DNA from: DAIDJM01 sp964250215
GTDB lineage: Bacteria; Pseudomonadota; Alphaproteobacteria; Acetobacterales; Acetobacteraceae
Assembly (NCBI GenBank): GCA_964250215.1
Contig: CAXUEX010000061.1
Coordinates: forward strand, 1-15,981
DNA: 15,981 nucleotides
Direction of reading: 5' to 3'
Made by a program: the position numbers and the translations under genes. Positions 1 through 6,364 of this stretch are shown piece after piece (the stretch's first letter is position 1; every line of letters starts with the position of its first letter). The notes under the pieces are model-generated. The model saw nothing but the letters and a program-made list of their open reading frames with translations. It did no database searches and was not told the DNA's origin.

Positions 1-122
1 TAGGTCATGCGCATCGCCAACGGGTAGGCGGCGGAAGAGGTACCGTGCTGTCGAGATAGACAGCCTGATTGCCGGCCCCTGGTGTCCGCGCGGGCTGTTG
101 GCGAGACGAAATATGTGCTCAC
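1..122 (-). pseudogene. ParE-family toxin remnant (N-terminal part, degraded, runs off window)
   Basis: A GTG codon at 122-120 follows directly after the stop of the parD relic and opens a frame reading MSTYFVSPTARAD. This looks like the first beta strand and start of helix 1 of ParE/RelE-superfamily toxins, whose N termini typically read M-S-x-Y-x-x-S-P-x-A-x-x-D. After residue 13 the frame no longer resembles ParE: the expected helical segment (D-L-x-x-I-W/Y) is missing. A different frame over about 1-55 reads FRRLPVGDAHDL, weakly like a mid-ParE segment, so a deletion plus frameshift is possible. Position immediately after an antitoxin gene fits the usual parD-parE order. The window edge cuts the feature, so its full extent is unknown. 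The identification rests on 13 residues plus context; a chance match cannot be excluded. Confidence 0.45.
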
Positions 123-374
123 CTACCGCGCCGCGATGCGCTCGTTCACTTCGGCAAGCACAACCTTGCCCGGTATTCCCTCACCGCGATCGAGGTCGTC
201 GAGCCAACTCTACAGTTCCTGTCGCAACCGCGCGAGAACGGCCTCGTGCAGCGTGTCGGATTACAAGAGGAGCTTCAGCCCCTCCTGCACGATTTCACCG
301 GCGCTGGAATACTGGCCGGACTCGATCTTCCCGCTGATCCGGCGTTCCAGCTCGAGCGTCAGGTTTATGTGCAC
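123..374 (-). pseudogene. parD: ParD-family antitoxin pseudogene (two in-frame stop codons)
   Basis: Reading from GTG at 374-372, one continuous frame of 83 codons ends at TAG (125-123), the usual ParD length, but it is broken by TAA at 263-261 (codon 38) and TAG at 212-210 (codon 55). The first 37 codons give a ribbon-helix-helix domain: strand HINLTLELE, helix A with KIESGQYSSA, helix B with GEIVQEGLKLL, close to the ParD pattern L-x-x-E-x-x-V-x-x-G-x-Y-x-S-x-S-E-V-V-x-x-x-L-x-L-L. After the second stop the frame reads SWLDDLDRGEGIPGKVV and then AEVNERIAAR, matching the toxin-binding C-terminal tail of this antitoxin type. Because both halves lie in the same frame, decay by nonsense mutation is more likely than frameshift; CAA to TAA and CAG to TAG would each need one C-to-T change (inference). 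It starts 9 nt after the adk stop and in the same frame as adk. No good Shine-Dalgarno site is visible. Confidence 0.75.
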
Positions 375-383
375 GGCACAATG

Positions 384-1061
384 CTACCTTGCCGCGACGG
401 ATTCCTTATCGGGCAGTTTGGCCAGCACCGCAGCTATCTGTTCTGATACCGTTTTGATATCCGCCATGCCGTCCACCTCATGCAGCCTTTGCTGGACGGC
501 GTAGTGCGGCAGGATGGGGGCGGTTTGCTCGTGGTAGTGCGCGAGGCGGGCGGCGACCGTCTCGCGGCGGTCGTCGGCGCGGCGGACGAATTCGTGATGG
601 CCGCAGACGTCGCAAATGCCGGGGGCTTGCGTGGGGTGGAAATCGTCGTGGTAGCCGGTGCCGCAACTGGCGCAGGTGAAGCGGCCGGCGATGCGATCAA
701 CGAGGGCGGTGTCGTCCACTTTCAGCTCGATCACCGCATCGAGCGCGATGCCCATTTTCGCGAGCATCGCATCCAGGGCTTCGGCCTGCGGCACGGTGCG
801 GGGGAAGCCATCCAGGATGAAGCCGCGGGCGCAGTCGGGCTGGCTTACGCGGCCAGCGAGCATGGCGACAATGATTTCGTCCGGCACCAAGCCGCCGCTT
901 TTCATGATGGAGTCGGCGCGGCAGCCGATTTCGCTGCCGGCGGCAACCTCGGCGCGCAGCATGTCTCCGGTGGAGATTTGGGCGATGCCGTGGTGTTGCT
1001 GCAGGCGCTTCGCTTGCGTGCCTTTTCCGGCGCCCGGAGGCCCCAGCAGGATCAGGTTCAC
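384..1061 (-). CDS. adk: Adenylate kinase, zinc (C4 LID) type
   Basis: Catalyses ATP + AMP = 2 ADP in the cytosol and sets the adenylate pool. The 225-residue product begins with the P-loop GPPGAGKGT (7-15), followed by the AMP-binding STGDML region (30-35) and the GFPRT segment (85-89). The LID domain holds four cysteines, C130-x2-C133 and C150-x2-C153, the structural zinc site found in Gram-positive and many alphaproteobacterial enzymes but not in E. coli. Conserved LID arginines follow (RRADDRRETV, 160-169). Length is near the long-form norm of about 215-220, with a slightly extended C terminus. Its ATG overlaps the secY stop by 4 nt (ATGA), so translation is probably coupled to secY, the usual spc-operon arrangement. 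The gene normally after it, rpsM, is not present; a parD relic starts 9 nt downstream. Confidence 0.98.
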   Translation of the reverse strand: MNLILLGPPGAGKGTQAKRLQQHHGIAQISTGDMLRAEVAAGSEIGCRADSIMKSGGLVPDEIIVAMLAGRVSQPDCARGFILDGFPRTVPQAEALDAMLAKMGIALDAVIELKVDDTALVDRIAGRFTCASCGTGYHDDFHPTQAPGICDVCGHHEFVRRADDRRETVAARLAHYHEQTAPILPHYAVQQRLHEVDGMADIKTVSEQIAAVLAKLPDKESVAAR

Positions 1062-2434
1062 CGGCCGCGGCCTTTCACGCGCGCCTTCTTAATCAGGCCC
1101 TGATATTGGTGCGCCAGCAAGTGCGATTGCATCTGCGTGATCGTATCCATGGTGACGGAGACAATGATCATCAGGCTGGTGCCGCCGAAATAGAACGGCA
1201 CGCCGTAGCGGCTGATGAGGATTTCCGGCAGCAGGCAGACGGCGACGAGATAGAGCGCGCCCACCGTGGTGAGGCGGGTGAGGATGGTGTCGAAATACTC
1301 GGCCGTGTTGGTGCCGGGGCGGATGCCGGGAACGAAGCCGCCGAATTTTTTCAAATTGTCCGCGGTTTCCTGCGGGTTGAACACGATGGCCGTATAGAAA
1401 TACGAGAAGAAGACGATCGTGGCGGCATAGAGGAACATGTACAGCGGCTGACCGTGCGCGAGCTGGCTGGTGACGGTGGAGAGCGCGTTGCCGAGCCAAA
1501 GCGGCATCCATGCGGGGAGCTGCATGTTGCCGGAGAAGCTCGCGATCGTGGCCGGCACCAGCAGGATGGAGCTGGCGAAGATCGGCGGGATGACGCCGGC
1601 GGTGTTGATTTTCAGCGGCATGTGCGTGGCATCGCCGCCGAACATGCGCGTGCCCACCTGGCGCTTCGGATACTGGATCACCACGCGGCGCTGCGCGCGT
1701 TCCATGAACACGATGAAGGCGATCACCGCCGCGCCGATCACCAGGAAGCTGACGATGAAGATGGGCGAGAGCCCGCCGGTGCGGCCCAGCTCCAGCAGGT
1801 TAGCCAGCGCGTGCGGCAGGTTGGCGACGATGCCGGCGAAGATGATCAGGCTGATGCCGTTGCCGATGCCGCGCGCGGTGATCTGCTCGCCGAGCCACAT
1901 CAGGAACATGGTGCCGCCGACCAGGGTGACGACGCAGGAGAAGCGGAATAGCAGGCCGGGATCGATCACCGCCGGAATATTGTTAGCGCCGCGCATCGAT
2001 TCGAGGCCGACGGAGATGCCGTAGGATTGGAACAGCGCGATCAGCACCGTGAGGTACCGCGTGTACTGGTTCATTTTCTTGCGGCCGCTCTCGCCCTCCT
2101 TCTTGAGGTTTTCGAGCGTGGGGATCGCCGTGGTCATCAACTGCACAATGATGCTGGCGCTGATGTAGGGCATGATGTTGAGCGCGAACACGGTCATGCG
2201 GCCCAGCGCGCCGCCGGTGAACATGTCGAACATGCCGAGGATGCCGCCGCCGCCGTGGCTGGCGAGGCGTTCGGCCATGATGGTGGCATCGACGCCCGGC
2301 ACCGGGATGTAGGTGCCGAGGCGATAGATGATCAGCGCGCCGAGCGTGAACCAGATGCGCTTGCGCAATTCGGTGGCTTTGGAAAGCGTGCCGAGATTGA
2401 AGCTGGCGGCGAGTTGTTCGGCGGCGGAGGCCAT
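1058..2434 (-). CDS. secY: Preprotein translocase subunit SecY
   Basis: Forms the membrane channel of the SecYEG translocon, which exports unfolded proteins and inserts membrane proteins. The 458-residue product has about ten hydrophobic segments, the first at roughly 24-42 and the last at about 418-436. The plug region follows TM1, and two conserved cytosolic loops that contact the ribosome and SecA are present: PKRQVGTRMFGG (256-267) and KKFGGFVPGIRPG (362-374). A C-terminal basic tail (KKARVKGRGR) fits the positive-inside rule. Length matches alphaproteobacterial SecY (about 440-460). ATG at 2434 is preceded by AAGGA and GGGG tracts within 18 nt. Unlike the rest of the operon it is separated from its upstream neighbour rplO by 101 bp holding a REP-like double hairpin; downstream it overlaps adk by 4 nt. 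Confidence 0.99.
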   Translation of the reverse strand: MASAAEQLAASFNLGTLSKATELRKRIWFTLGALIIYRLGTYIPVPGVDATIMAERLASHGGGGILGMFDMFTGGALGRMTVFALNIMPYISASIIVQLMTTAIPTLENLKKEGESGRKKMNQYTRYLTVLIALFQSYGISVGLESMRGANNIPAVIDPGLLFRFSCVVTLVGGTMFLMWLGEQITARGIGNGISLIIFAGIVANLPHALANLLELGRTGGLSPIFIVSFLVIGAAVIAFIVFMERAQRRVVIQYPKRQVGTRMFGGDATHMPLKINTAGVIPPIFASSILLVPATIASFSGNMQLPAWMPLWLGNALSTVTSQLAHGQPLYMFLYAATIVFFSYFYTAIVFNPQETADNLKKFGGFVPGIRPGTNTAEYFDTILTRLTTVGALYLVAVCLLPEILISRYGVPFYFGGTSLMIIVSVTMDTITQMQSHLLAHQYQGLIKKARVKGRGR

Positions 2435-2461
2435 GGGACCCCATTCCTTAACTGAAGGGTT

Positions 2462-2507
2462 CTAAGGGCGCGCCCTTAGCGGGGGTCCAGGGGGCAAAGC
2501 CCCTTGG
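2462..2507. repeat. REP-like double palindrome between rplO and secY
   Basis: Two adjacent dyads lie in the 101-bp rplO-secY gap. Positions 2462-2479 form a perfect 18-bp palindrome (CTAAGGGCG/CGCCCTTAG). Positions 2487-2507 form a hairpin with arms CCAGGGGGC and GCCCCTTGG, nine pairs including one G-T, and an AAA loop. They are joined by a G-run (GCGGGGGT). The layout and GC-rich sequence resemble intergenic REP/BIME-type elements known from many high-GC proteobacteria. Neither stem is followed by a T tract on the minus strand, so a classical intrinsic terminator is unlikely, though an mRNA-stabilising or attenuating role is possible. Genome copy number cannot be judged from one window. Confidence 0.6.
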
Positions 2508-2535
2508 CGCTTTGCTTGCTATCTAAATCTCAGCC

Positions 2536-3006
2536 CTAGGCCCTGGCAACGGTAGTGGTGACCGCGCCCCCCGCCTTCTCCACCGCCGCGATGGCCGCGG
2601 CCGAGGCACCGGCGACGGTGATGGTGATGGCGCGGGTGATTTCGCCCTTCGCGAGCAGGCGCACGCCGGCGATGCGGCCGCCGCGCACCAGGCCGGCGGC
2701 GCGCAGCACATCTTCCGTGACCGGCACGGCGGCATTGATGCGGCCGCTTTCGATCGCCGCTTCCAGCGCGCCGAGATTGACGGCGGCGTATTCGCGGCGG
2801 AACAGATTGGTGAAGCCGCGCTTCGGTAGCCGGCGATAGATCGGCAACTGGCCGCCTTCGAAGCCATTGAGCGAGACGCCCTCGCGCGCCTTCTGGCCTT
2901 TCACCCCCTTGCCGGAGGTTTTGCCTTTGCCGGAGCCGATGCCGCGGCCGAGGCGCTTGGATTTCAGGCGCGAGCCGGGATTGTCGCGCAGCTCGTTGAG
3001 TTTCAT
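2536..3006 (-). CDS. rplO: 50S ribosomal protein L15
   Basis: A late-assembly protein of the large subunit that binds 23S rRNA near the central region. The 156-residue product has the diagnostic N terminus MKLNELRDNPGSRLKSKRLG, a glycine/lysine-rich basic stretch (GRGIGSGKGKTSGKGVKGQKAR, 20-41, which snakes into rRNA) and GGQLPIYRRLPKRGF (52-66). The globular C-terminal half is more alanine-rich. Size is close to the typical 145-160. Start and rpmD stop overlap by 4 nt (ATGA), which decides the ATG at 3006. Downstream there is an unusual 101-bp gap before secY. Confidence 0.98.
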   Translation of the reverse strand: MKLNELRDNPGSRLKSKRLGRGIGSGKGKTSGKGVKGQKAREGVSLNGFEGGQLPIYRRLPKRGFTNLFRREYAAVNLGALEAAIESGRINAAVPVTEDVLRAAGLVRGGRIAGVRLLAKGEITRAITITVAGASAAAIAAVEKAGGAVTTTVARA

Positions 3007-3194
3007 GGCGTGTTCTCTTCGACGCGCAGCAGGTGCGCCACTTTGCGGATCATGCCGCGCACCGCTGGCGTATCTTCCAGCGTGGCGCGGCGGTGCAGCT
3101 TGTTGAGGCCGAGGCCGATCAGGGTTTCGCGCTGGCCGGGCTTGCGGCCGATGGGCGAGCCGGTTTGCACGACCGTCACACGCTTATCCGGCAT
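3003..3194 (-). CDS. rpmD: 50S ribosomal protein L30
   Basis: Small 63-residue large-subunit protein with the L30 ferredoxin-like fold. Visible family features are VVQTGSPIGRKPGQRETLIGLGLNK (8-32), the conserved GLGL-x-K turn, and VRGMIRKVAHLLRVE (45-59). Its ATG at 3194 lies 11 nt inside the 3' end of rpsE, preceded by GGAGG with a 6-nt spacer, so the ribosome-binding site is embedded in the rpsE coding sequence. It overlaps rplO by 4 nt at its own stop. This nested arrangement points to translational coupling rpsE-rpmD-rplO. Confidence 0.97.
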   Translation of the reverse strand: MPDKRVTVVQTGSPIGRKPGQRETLIGLGLNKLHRRATLEDTPAVRGMIRKVAHLLRVEENTP

Positions 3195-3783
3195 TTTCGG
3201 CCTCCGTCGGGGCGGCGGGCGCGGTTTCGCGCTTGCCCAGGATCTCGGTGACTTTCTTGCCGCGGCGGTTGGCCACCGAGCGCGGACTGGCGGCGCTCTG
3301 CAATGCCGCGAAGGTGGCTTTCACCATGTTGTGCGGATTGCGACTACCGAGCGATTTGGCAACCACATCGTGGATGCCGAGGGATTCGAACACCGCGCGC
3401 ATCGGGCCGCCGGCGATGATGCCGGTGCCGGCGGCGGCGGTGCGCAGCACGACGCGGCCGGCACCGTAATGGCCGAGGCTGTCGTGGTGCAGCGTGCGGC
3501 CTTCGCGCAGCGGCACGCGGATCATGCCGCGCTTGGCGCGATCGGTGGCTTTGCGGATGGCTTCCGGCACTTCGCGTGCCTTTCCGGCGCCGTAACCGAC
3601 GCGGCCTTTCTGATCGCCCACCACGACCAGAGCAGCGAAGGCGAAGCGGCGGCCGCCCTTCACCACTTTGGCCACTCGGTTGATGGTGACGAGCTTGTCG
3701 ATCAGCTCGTCGCCGTCGCGGTGGTCGCGATCGCGGTTGTGATCGCGGCGGCGATCGCCGCCTTCGCGGGGTTCACGTGCCAT
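3184..3783 (-). CDS. rpsE: 30S ribosomal protein S5
   Basis: Small-subunit protein that contributes to decoding fidelity and forms part of the mRNA entry channel helicase site with S3 and S4. The 199-residue product has a charged low-complexity N terminus (EGGDRRRDHNRDRDHRDGD, 7-25) typical of alphaproteobacterial S5. The dsRBD-like domain follows, LIDKLVTINRVAKVVKGGRR (27-46) and FAALVVVGDQKGRVGYGAGKA (49-69). The C-terminal domain contains GTGIIAGGPMRAVFESLGIHDV (approximately 118-139) and the SLGSRNPHNMVKATF segment. Length is longer than the E. coli protein (about 167) because of both tails. It starts 12 nt after the rplR stop and overlaps rpmD by 11 nt. Confidence 0.98.
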   Translation of the reverse strand: MAREPREGGDRRRDHNRDRDHRDGDELIDKLVTINRVAKVVKGGRRFAFAALVVVGDQKGRVGYGAGKAREVPEAIRKATDRAKRGMIRVPLREGRTLHHDSLGHYGAGRVVLRTAAAGTGIIAGGPMRAVFESLGIHDVVAKSLGSRNPHNMVKATFAALQSAASPRSVANRRGKKVTEILGKRETAPAAPTEAENAG

Positions 3784-3795
3784 GCTTGCGGTTCC

Positions 3796-4158
3796 CTAGA
3801 ACGACAGCCCGCCTTCGCGGGCGGCCTCGGCCAGCGCGCGGACGCGGCCGTGATACAGATACGCGCCGCGATCGAAAACGACTTCCTTGACGCCGGCGGC
3901 GGTGGCGCGTTCGGCGACGAGCTTGCCGACGGCGGCCGCGGCTTGCCGGTCGGCGCCGGTGCGCAGCCCGGATTTCAGGCCGGCATCGAGGCTGGAGGCA
4001 GCGGCAAGCGTGGCGCCCTTCGCATCGTCGATAACCTGCGCATAGATGTGCTTGCCCGAGCGGAACACCGAGAGCCGCGGCCGGCCGGCGGATTTCTGCC
4101 GGAGCTGGTAGCGCAGCCGCGTGCGGCGGCGATCGCGCAGATGCTGCTTGGCGCTCAT
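3796..4158 (-). CDS. rplR: 50S ribosomal protein L18
   Basis: Binds 5S rRNA together with L5 and L25 and fixes it in the central protuberance. The 120-residue product has a basic N terminus (RDRRRTRLRYQLRQKSAGRPRL, 8-29), then LSVFRSGKHIYAQVIDD (29-45), the hallmark SVFRS-x-K-H-I-Y-A-Q motif, and ends with VVFDRGAYLYHGRVRALAEAAREGGLSF (93-120), the conserved FDRGG/A-x-x-YHGRV-x-ALA-x-AAREGGL-x-F tail. Length matches the family (117-120). Its ATG at 4158 overlaps the rplF TGA as ATGA. Confidence 0.98.
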   Translation of the reverse strand: MSAKQHLRDRRRTRLRYQLRQKSAGRPRLSVFRSGKHIYAQVIDDAKGATLAAASSLDAGLKSGLRTGADRQAAAAVGKLVAERATAAGVKEVVFDRGAYLYHGRVRALAEAAREGGLSF

Positions 4159-4688
4159 TTCTTTTTGCCTTCCTTGCGCCGGATAATTTCGTTATCGTAG
4201 CGCACGCCCTTGCCCTTGTAGGGCTCGGGCGGCCGCCAGGCGCGGATTTCGGCGGCAACCTGGCCGACCTGGCGCTTGTCCATGCCTTCCACGGTGATGG
4301 CGGTGGGGCGCGGCGTGGTGATCTTGATGCCGGCCGGCACCGGGAAAACCACATCGTGCGAGAAGCCGAGATTGATCACCAGGTTCTGGCCCTGCACCGC
4401 GGCGCGGTAGCCGGTGCCGGTGATTTCCATGGTTTTCGCATAGCCGGTGGAAACGCCGTGCAGCAAATTGGCGATGTTGGCGCGCGTGGTGCCCCACATC
4501 ATGCGGGCCTGACGTTCCGGCCCGCGCGGCTTCACGCTGACTTTGTTGTTCTCCACGGCGGCTTCCACGTGTTCGGTGAGCGGCATTTTCAGCTCGCCGA
4601 GCTTGCCTTTTGCGGTAACGACGCCGTTGGCGATCGCCACCTGGACGCCGGCCGGGATTTCGACAGGGTATTTGCCTATGCGGGACAT
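4155..4688 (-). CDS. rplF: 50S ribosomal protein L6
   Basis: Large-subunit protein near the GTPase-associated and sarcin-ricin region. The 177-residue product starts MSRIGKYPVEIPAGV, the standard L6 N terminus, and carries two related L6 domains. The family signature is near the C terminus: RPPEPYKGKGVRYDNEIIRRKEGKKK (152-177). A longer in-frame start at 4757 exists inside rpsH, but it lacks L6 similarity; ATG at 4688 has AGGA with a 7-nt spacer and gives the canonical length of about 177. The gap from the rpsH stop is 13 nt and the stop overlaps rplR by 4 nt. Confidence 0.98.
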   Translation of the reverse strand: MSRIGKYPVEIPAGVQVAIANGVVTAKGKLGELKMPLTEHVEAAVENNKVSVKPRGPERQARMMWGTTRANIANLLHGVSTGYAKTMEITGTGYRAAVQGQNLVINLGFSHDVVFPVPAGIKITTPRPTAITVEGMDKRQVGQVAAEIRAWRPPEPYKGKGVRYDNEIIRRKEGKKK

Positions 4689-4701
4689 GATCGTTCCTGC
4701 G

Positions 4702-5100
4702 TCAGAACACGCGGCAGAGGACTTCGCCGCCGACATTGGCGGCGCGGGCTTCGGCATCGCTCAGCACGCCGCGCGGCGTGGAGAGGATGGATACGCCGAG
4801 CCCGGCATAGACGCGCGGCAGTTCGCGGATTTTGGAATAGACGCGGCGGCCGGGCTTGGAGACGCGGTGGATTTCCTTGATCACCGGTTCGCCCTCGCTG
4901 TATTTCAGCTCGATGCGCAGCTGGCTGACGCCGGGGCGGAGCTCCTCGGCCGAATAGCCGCGAATATAACCCTCGCGCTTGAGCACTTCGAGCACGTTTG
5001 CGCGCAGCCGGCTGGCCGGAGAGACGCAGGAGCTGTGGCGGCTGCCTTGCGCGTTGCGGATGCGGGTGAGCAGATCGCCCAGCGGATCGGTCATGGACAT
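4702..5100 (-). CDS. rpsH: 30S ribosomal protein S8
   Basis: Binds the central domain of 16S rRNA and is needed for early 30S assembly; in E. coli it also represses spc-operon translation by binding the rplE leader region (known of the family, not shown here). The 132-residue product contains MTDPLGDLLTRIRNAQ (3-18), the repeat of hydrophobic strands in the middle, and the C-terminal signature VYAGLGVSILSTPRGVLSDAEARAANVGGEVLCRVF (97-132), matching the STS/TPxGV-x-(S/T)D-x-x-A-x-x-x-xVGGE-x-L-x-x-(V/I)(F/W) pattern. A second ATG two codons later is possible; the first is preferred because AGGA lies 7 nt upstream. Gap to rpsN is 9 nt. Confidence 0.98.
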   Translation of the reverse strand: MSMTDPLGDLLTRIRNAQGSRHSSCVSPASRLRANVLEVLKREGYIRGYSAEELRPGVSQLRIELKYSEGEPVIKEIHRVSKPGRRVYSKIRELPRVYAGLGVSILSTPRGVLSDAEARAANVGGEVLCRVF

Positions 5101-5109
5101 GGGCGGTTC

Positions 5110-5415
5110 CTACCAGCTTGCCTTGACCATGCCGGGGATCTGGCCAGCGCTGGCGAGATCGCGGAGCATGATGCGGCAAAGCTTGAACTTGCGATAATTG
5201 GCGCGCGCGCGGCCGGTGAGTTCGCAGCGCAGCCGGATGCGGTTGCGGGCACCATTGCGCGGCAACTGCGCGAGCTTGATCGAAGCCTCGAAACGCTCTT
5301 CCACAGGAGCGCTGCGGTCCATCACCTGCGCCTTCAGCTTCGTGCGCTTCGTGCGGTCCCGCGCCGCCATCTTTTCTCGCTTCTTGTTGCGGTTCACCTG
5401 CGATGTCTTCGCCAT
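5110..5415 (-). CDS. rpsN: 30S ribosomal protein S14, zinc-free long form
   Basis: Small-subunit head protein next to S3 and S10. The 101-residue product starts MAKTSQVNRNKKREKMAARD and ends with the S14 signature RCELTGRARANYRKFKLCRIMLRDLASAGQIPGMVKASW (63-101). Only single cysteines occur at these positions (C64, C80), not the paired CxxC knuckles of zinc-binding S14, so this is the C-minus paralogue. A much longer in-frame start upstream runs back into rplE and has no S14 similarity; ATG at 5415 has a strong GGAGGA site 7 nt upstream and gives the exact family length. It follows rplE after a 64-bp gap, one of the longer spacers in the cluster. Confidence 0.98.
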   Translation of the reverse strand: MAKTSQVNRNKKREKMAARDRTKRTKLKAQVMDRSAPVEERFEASIKLAQLPRNGARNRIRLRCELTGRARANYRKFKLCRIMLRDLASAGQIPGMVKASW

Positions 5416-5479
5416 ATTCTGTCCTCCGGAACCTGCCGGGCTTTCGGGCACCCGGGGGTTTTCCTGATATTCGTTACGG

Positions 5480-6037
5480 TTATGCCGCGAACGGCAGATC
5501 GAAACCCTTGAGCAACGCTTTCGCCTCGGCATCGGTCTTCGCCGTGGTGACGAACACGATATCCATGCCGCGCACCGCATCCACCTTGTCGTAGGCGATT
5601 TCGGGGAAGATAATCTGTTCCTTCAGCCCCATGGCGAAATTGCCGTTGCCATCGAAACCTTTGCCGGTGATGCCGCGGAAATCGCGCACGCGCGGCAGGG
5701 CGATGGTGATCAGCCTGTCGAGGAATTCGTACATCCGGGCGCGGCGCAGCGTGACTTTCGTGCCGATCGGCAGGCCGGCGCGGATCTTGAAGCCGGCGAT
5801 GGCTTTCTTGGCCACCGTCTTGACCGGCTTCTGGCCGGCAATCAGCGCCAGATCGGCCACCGCCGCATCGAGCTTCTTCTGGTCGCCCGCGGCTTCGCCC
5901 ACGCCCATGTTGATGACGATCTTCTCCAGCTTCGGCACCTGCATGACGTTCACGTAGCCGAACTGCTTCTGCATCTCCGGGCGGACGCGATCGGTATATT
6001 GCTGCTGCAGCCGGGGCACTTGTCGGGTTTCGCTCAT
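5480..6037 (-). CDS. rplE: 50S ribosomal protein L5
   Basis: Binds 5S rRNA and forms the intersubunit bridge to S13 in the central protuberance. The 185-residue product contains VNVMQVPKLEKIVINMGVGEA (29-49), the family signature around KIV-x-NMGVGEA, then GQKPVKTVAKKAIAGFKIRAGLPIG (68-92), RMYEFLDRLITIALPRVRDFRG (101-122) and GNGNFAMGLKEQIIFPEI (130-147). The final segment GMDIVFVTTAKTDAEAKALLKGFDLPF is also typical. Length fits 179-185. It starts 6 nt after the rplX stop, without a strong Shine-Dalgarno, so coupled translation is likely. Confidence 0.98.
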   Translation of the reverse strand: MSETRQVPRLQQQYTDRVRPEMQKQFGYVNVMQVPKLEKIVINMGVGEAAGDQKKLDAAVADLALIAGQKPVKTVAKKAIAGFKIRAGLPIGTKVTLRRARMYEFLDRLITIALPRVRDFRGITGKGFDGNGNFAMGLKEQIIFPEIAYDKVDAVRGMDIVFVTTAKTDAEAKALLKGFDLPFAA

Positions 6038-6043
6038 GGCAAA

Positions 6044-6364
6044 TCAGCTTTCGATGACCTGGCCGGTGGCGCGCGCGACGCGCACCTTGGCGCCGTTTTC
6101 CAGCACGCGGAAGCCGATGCGCGTGGGCTTGTCGGTTTTCGGATCGAGCAGCATGAGGTTGGAGAGGTGGATCGTGGCTTCGCGTTCCACGATGCCGCCG
6201 GGCTGGCCCATGCCGCGCGGCTTGGTGTGGTGGCGGGCGATCTTCACGCCTTGCACCACGGCGCGGTCTTCCTTCGGCAGCACGCGCAGCACTTCGCCCT
6301 GCTTGCCGCGGTCGCTGCCGGTGATCACCACCACGCGGTCGCCCTTGCGGATGCGCGCGGCCAT
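6044..6364 (-). CDS. rplX: 50S ribosomal protein L24
   Basis: Assembly-initiator protein of the 50S subunit that sits near the polypeptide exit. The 106-residue product begins with a KOW motif, RIRKGDRVVVITGSDRGKQGEVLRVLPKED (4-33), followed by VVQGVKIARHHTKPRGMGQPGGIVEREATIHLSNLMLLDP (36-75), both characteristic of L24. Length is as in E. coli (104). A longer in-frame opening reaches back through rplN and is rejected because ATG at 6364 gives the canonical N terminus and overlaps the rplN TGA by one base (TGATG), a coupled start. Confidence 0.98.
   Translation of the reverse strand: MAARIRKGDRVVVITGSDRGKQGEVLRVLPKEDRAVVQGVKIARHHTKPRGMGQPGGIVEREATIHLSNLMLLDPKTDKPTRIGFRVLENGAKVRVARATGQVIES

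Noticed and set aside
210..263. Stop-codon recoding or readthrough of the two parD stops
   Set aside because: No recoding signal such as a slippery site or stable downstream stem was seen, and the adjoining toxin is also degraded, so pseudogene decay is the simpler explanation.
82..504. Plus-strand frames across the parDE relic and the end of adk
   Set aside because: Ser/Arg-rich composition without any family motif, and the opposite strand carries recognisable adk and ParD sequence.
3709..3765. GATCGCGG-rich repetitive DNA near the start of rpsE
   Set aside because: Explained by the Arg/Asp/His-rich N-terminal extension normal for alphaproteobacterial S5; not a separate repeat element.
3010..4200. 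396-codon plus-strand reading frame antisense to rpmD-rpsE-rplR
   Set aside because: Low-complexity Ala/Gly/His/Asp-rich product with no domains; it is the mirror of GC-biased codon use in highly conserved ribosomal genes.
5416..5479. Possible terminator or regulatory hairpin in the rplE-rpsN gap
   Set aside because: Only a 5-bp CCGGG/CCCGG stem with a 10-nt loop and no T tract; too weak to call, and genes on both sides belong to one operon.
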